NCBI RefSeq assembly: GCF_020921035.1
Contig: NC_063157.1
Location: forward strand, 9,026,001 to 9,090,000
Reading direction: 5' to 3'
DNA: 64,000 bases
Source of the DNA: Rhodamnia argentea
Taxonomy: Eukaryota; Streptophyta; Magnoliopsida; Myrtales; Myrtaceae
This document shows, piece by piece, positions 59,711-64,000 of the stretch. A program made the translations under genes and the position numbers. Within the stretch, counting starts at the first letter, position 1; each line of letters opens with the position of its first letter. The notes under the pieces are model-generated. The model did not search any database. It saw only the letters and a program-made list of their open reading frames with translations, and was not told the origin of the DNA.

Positions 59711-62626
59711 TGTTGACACCTAATTTTGGCGATCCCGTACTTTATTTTATTTTATTTTATTTTTCTCTGTAAAATAGAATATGTTTCATTTATGAAATAT
59801 GCATGTTTTATTGTTTTTATTTTGTGAATAGAAAAGAAAAGAAAAATACATAAATCTAAAAAAAAAATTATTATAAGAAAATGATTGAAAAAAAAAAAGG
59901 AATAAAATCGGATCGGGCCAGTCAAGCCCGCTCGGGCAAAGCTCGGTCCGCCTTTTCTCCCCTTTCCCACGAATAGGCTTGCACTGGCGGCCCACCCAAG
60001 TCCTTTTTCTCTTCCCCGCAAGCCCAGCTTTCTTTCTTCTTGCATGGGTCTAAGCGAACAGCCCATTTTTCCCTTTATTTCCCACAGCCCTTTTCCAGCC
60101 CATTGTTCTTCTCTTTTGTCCACTGGCCCACAAACCCCCAAAGTCCATCTCTCATTTATTTTTTCTTCTTCAGTCCACTCACGTTGGTCTCTCACGTCAC
60201 CTTCTGCACACCATCACATCTCACTTCTCTCCTTTGGCCTTCGTTCGCCCATGTCCCCATCAAGCGACTTTCGCTCCGGTCCACGGAAGCAAGCTTGGGG
60301 AAGGAGGCAGGATGAAGATATAAGTAGACTGAGAGTGGCGCGTGAGAACGGGGGTTCGATTCCTAAAAAGAAAAAAAAAAGAAAAGCTTAGGCGAAAGAA
60401 AAGAAAAATGGAAGGGGAAGCGATCTAGTAGCCGCCGGCCGTTGATCGGCGAACGTTTGACAGCGATCGAGCCCGTTCAGGTTGGCTTTTGTCCGGTTTA
60501 CCTTGGTTGGCTTGGTTCTCATTCTCGAAGGCTCGTCGGGCCGGGACCGACAGTTTCTTTGGCCCGGCGAGTCGTTCGTGCAGCTAGTAAGAGTTCTAGT
60601 TAGTGCCACATACTCATTTTGTCGATTTAGTGGTTCGTTCTATCTTCACTTGCGTTTGCCGATGTGTCATGTCCCTCCCCATGTGACCATAAAAGCTGTT
60701 TGTTCAAACTGAGAGCTTTAAGGTTAAATGGTGGCTTAATCTCTGCGTGTGGTACTTGGGTTGGCAAGTGAAGAGGTGCCAAAGAAGAAGAAACGTGAAC
60801 TGGACCCTGAAAAGAGAGGAGAAATTTTTACATTAAAAAAAACAAAAGAGAAAAGGAAATAAAAATGTGCGCGGAGGCGATTCGAGCGCGGGTTGAGGCG
60901 ACCCGAGCGTGAACAGATGCTATGCCAGCTCAAGCAAAGGGACGCTGGTTCCGAGTAGTGACAATCCGACGTGCCAACGAACGCAACTAGACACGAGGTG
61001 GACAGAGCAGGTTGGAGTCCGGGACGTCCGGCCGAGTGGGTCTAGGTGACACAGCGGCGACGCCAACGCGAAATAGAAGAAGGCGATGCGGGAGCGGATC
61101 GGTAGCGCCTTGTGAAGTAGGCGGACCACACGTTCGAAGTAGGCAGACCAAACCGAGCGGATTCTGGTGGTGGTTGTTGACACCCGGAGGTGACGGACGG
61201 CGGTCGGGAGAGTAGGTCGATGACGATCGTGGGTAGAGGCAATGCAAACGTCAACACACAATGATACCCGTTCGGTGGACGTGCTGCGGCGGTGATGAGG
61301 TGAACGAATCCCGGCGGTGCGGCTGCGAGGCGAGCGGCAGAGACGGTCGGTGTAGGAGGTCCAGCAATGCGCCGTAGTCGGGTGTTGTAGACAATGAGAA
61401 GATGTCGCAACCTTGAAGACGATGAATAGTGGAATTTAGGCTGAGATGCGGATTCGGATGTTTACTTGGGCTGTAGTTTGGGCCACTCGTGCGTGGGGCT
61501 TGGTTCAAAAGAAAATGAAGAGAGTTTTTTGGGCTGGGCGGATGGACTGGCGGAATAGAAGAGAGGAGGTTGGGCTCGAATGGGCTGAAGTGGAGAGAAG
61601 AAAAGATTTTGGGGCTCGGGTTGTTTTGTTCAAGAAAGGGGCTGGTCATGGGCCCCGTGGGCTGTTCGATTGGGCTGGCATGAGAAAAAGAGAAACTGCT
61701 GGGCTCGAGCTATTTTGGGCGTGAGACAGATGGGCCAGGAGGGCTGGAGCCTAGTTCGGTTGAGAATAAAAGCAAAATGGGCCTCAACTTCTTTGTGTCA
61801 ATCAGGCCCGGTTTGGGTCCTCTCTCCCGGGCCTGATCAAGTCCGACGGCCTGATCCAGGCTCGGGTCCGAGAACCCGACCCGGGCCCGGTTCCCTTTAA
61901 TTAATTAAATAATAATAATAATAATAATAATAATTCGAAATAAAAAAATTCCAAAAAATCTGAAAAAAAAAATTCAGAAAATGAGAAAAAAATTTCATGA
62001 CCTTTTTACCCCTAATGTAAATTTTCAAGCCTTAAATTGGCGTTGATTGATGATTGATGATTGATGTGCAGTCCGGTCTGATACTATTGTGATTCGACCT
62101 TCACGTCGAAATTATTTGTTTAAATATCGCTATCATAGATTTGGTCCGCATGTGCTTATTCCAGTTTTGTATTTGACATATTTATTTGATTGTGTGTTTA
62201 CGAAAGTCTTTTAAAAAATTGCCTATTAATCGTTTTCCCTATATTGTTAGGTTAGGATAAATAGGTAATTGCATGAAATGACAGAAAAACATTATGCATG
62301 ATCATTTAGTACTTGTTAGATAGGCGATGAGTTTAAAATGATATGCAGAATGTGTGGTTACCTTAGGGAATATCGGCTGGTTAGGTATCCGAATCTAGAA
62401 GCTCTGGTTGCGTAGAAATCGAGATAACCCTCCTGTGTCTCGATTGGTTTCTAGTCGACCCCAATAAGCTAGTGGCGACTCTTAATAACATTTTAATTTG
62501 CTAATCAGTAAAAAGAAATCCAATGTCATGCGAGGTAGGACTTGGGAGAACTCATGCCATTGACCGATGACAATACCTCTAAACCCGCCGGACCCTCCGG
62601 AGGAGGCCAAAAGCAAGGTCGCGACA
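59711..62626 (+). mobile_element. Solo-LTR-like insertion inside the copia fossil
   Basis: This 2,916-bp unit begins TGTTGACACCTAATTTTGGC and ends GGTCGCGACA, with perfect 5-bp duplications TACGT at 59706..59710 and 62627..62631. No gag or pol is visible inside; there is an (AAT)n tract at about 61909-61934. One long LTR left by recombination of a Ty3/gypsy (Tat/Ogre-like) element fits the TG...CA ends, the size and the shared start with the LTR of the 5471-8742 fossil. A non-coding LARD-type element is the alternative. The intact target duplication shows that it is younger than its host element. Confidence 0.7.
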
Positions 62627-64000
62627 TACGTATAGTACCGGTTTAATACCATCCGTGTACCCAATAACAATACATTTCTCTAACTTGCTTTCAAAGTTAT
62701 CCTTTTTTTTTCCTTTGGCACATGCACATACGCTTCACAGCCAAACATTCTAACATGGGATATGTCTAGCTTTTTCCCGAACAGTGCCTTAAACGATGTC
62801 CGATTCTTCAAAGATGATGTGGGAAACCTGTTCTTCATATAACACGCAAGAGCCACTACTTACGCCTAAAATTCAACTGCTAAGCTTGTACTACTCAACT
62901 TACTCCTGGCCTTTTCCATAAGAGACCAATTAAGCTCTCTGCCACCCCATGCTACTAAGGTGAATATGGCCTTTTTTTCTTATTTGTTGTGCCGGTGGCC
63001 ACACAGAATTGATCAAATTTCGCTAAACAGAAATCTCCTTCATTGTCATTCCGCAAAACTTTAATCTTTCTATCAAATTGATTTTTCAATAAAGCTTTTA
63101 AGTTGCTAAATTTTTCTAACACATCATCTTTTCTCGGCAAGAAATATTTCCACACATATCCGGAATAATCATTAGTAAAAAAAATAATACCTTGGTTTTC
63201 CAAATTGTGCTGTAGGTGTAGGACCGAAGATGTCACTGTGGATTAAATCCAGAATCTTTTTTACTCCTCCTTCTATAGATTCAAAAGATATCCAATTCTG
63301 TTTCCCATGTAGTTAATGTTCACAAAATCTGAAATCCATAGAATAACTTGGGATTCCATCCACCATCTTCTTTGAATTAAGGGTCACCAGCACTTTCTCA
63401 TCGATATAACCCAATCTCCGATACCACAACATCACGGAATCTTCTTCCACCTGCTCCGTGATATGGCTCTCACCACCGATTATTGTAATTTCCAACAATT
63501 TCCACAGCTTTCCACAGCATTAACCCGTAGCAATCACCATAGATCTACGGGGTCAGCTTGTATGAATACTTGTCATTGGTGAAAGTAATACCAACATCCG
63601 ATATAGTTCCCGCAGAAATAAGATTCCTAGTAAGACTAGAAATATGCATCACATCTAGAAGATTCTTGACTGTCCCGTTTTTCATCTTCAACTTTATCTT
63701 TTCGTGACCGATAATGTCAAGCGTCGTATTATCTCCCATCCGCATTGTACCTCCTTGATGTAGCTCATAACTGCAGAGCTAATCTCTATGAGCCGTTATG
63801 TGGAAAGACGTTCCAATATCAATTATCTATGCATCGTGGTCAACTTGAGATGAGTCACAAACGAGATACATGTCTTCCATACTGTTGTCATCATCCTTCT
63901 TTTTACTAGACGATATCTCGCTTCTCCGGACCCACACTTTTGCTTCTGCAATCCTTCTTCAAGTGTCCAGCTTTTCCACACTTTCAGCACTTAATTTCGG

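Larger units (their letters stand above)
57408..64000 (-). mobile_element. Ty1/copia fossil, continues past the right edge
   Basis: Read right to left, it shows the gag zinc-knuckle region (at the edge), the protease-to-integrase linker, the GAG-pre-integrase and integrase region (62950-63500), then reverse transcriptase (58190-59000) and RNase H (57860-58140). A polypurine-like stretch and the 3' LTR (57408..57797) close it. The 5' LTR lies outside the window. The element is broken, with several interruptions, and is itself split by a younger insertion at 59711..62626 between integrase and reverse transcriptase. The same family left the fossil in the UGT pseudogene intron. Domains remain readable, so it is of moderate age, but without the 5' LTR I cannot date it. 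Confidence 0.85.

Noticed and set aside
60040-60391. Overlapping plus-strand frames of about 90-115 codons
   Set aside because: They lie inside the long LTR-like unit at 59711-62626 and show no domain.

Overview
This is eukaryotic nuclear DNA from a flowering plant, almost certainly a eudicot. The genes have many short introns with plant-type splice sites, the spacers are AT-rich and full of MITEs and LTR-retrotransposon remains, and the gene order matches, as I recall it, Arabidopsis chromosome 2 from about At2g30140 to At2g30240. I cannot fix the species; a woody rosid would fit. Gene structures below were built by hand from splice sites, reading phase and remembered homologues, without transcript support.

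Left part (1-16.9 kb): a tandem pair of UGT87A-type glycosyltransferase genes. The first (1-1339) is cut by the window edge but reads intact. The second (11001-13122) is a pseudogene with a frameshift, a premature stop and a copia fossil in its intron. About 4.3 kb around and after each copy is duplicated. Because each copy serves as the empty site for the other, later insertions can be read cleanly: a 905-bp retroposed sequence with a 15-bp target duplication, a palindromic MITE with a 9-bp target duplication, a tRNA-derived SINE and an AT-rich MULE-like element. An old LTR element (5471-8742, 5-bp target duplication) lies between the two copies.

Middle (16.9-37.3 kb): mitoferrin (+); PSII core phosphatase PBCP-like (-); a tRNA-Gly(GCC) 148 bp upstream of the PBCP start; a heavy-metal-associated (HMA) domain protein (-); plastid malonyl-CoA:ACP transacylase (-); a laccase (-); a LINE tail; and a single-exon PRA1-family gene (-). 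Several of these are metal- or plastid-related, but they are ordinary independent plant genes and I see no operon-like system.

Right part (37.3-64 kb): a MITE-rich spacer; two tandem CHX cation/H+ antiporter genes (-), each with a GA/CT microsatellite just upstream of its start; an F-box/LRR gene of the FBL3 type (-); a tandem 445-bp repeat carrying G-boxes; and a Ty1/copia fossil (-) running off the right edge, with a 2.9-kb solo-LTR-like insertion inside it flanked by perfect 5-bp duplications.

I found no clearly new biological system. The points most worth a second look are the retroposed transcript-like insertion at 1836-2740, the (GT)n repeat sitting on the HMA-gene splice donor, the GC-AG intron in the PBCP gene, the G-box tandem repeat upstream of the F-box gene, and the shards suggesting a once larger UGT87A array.
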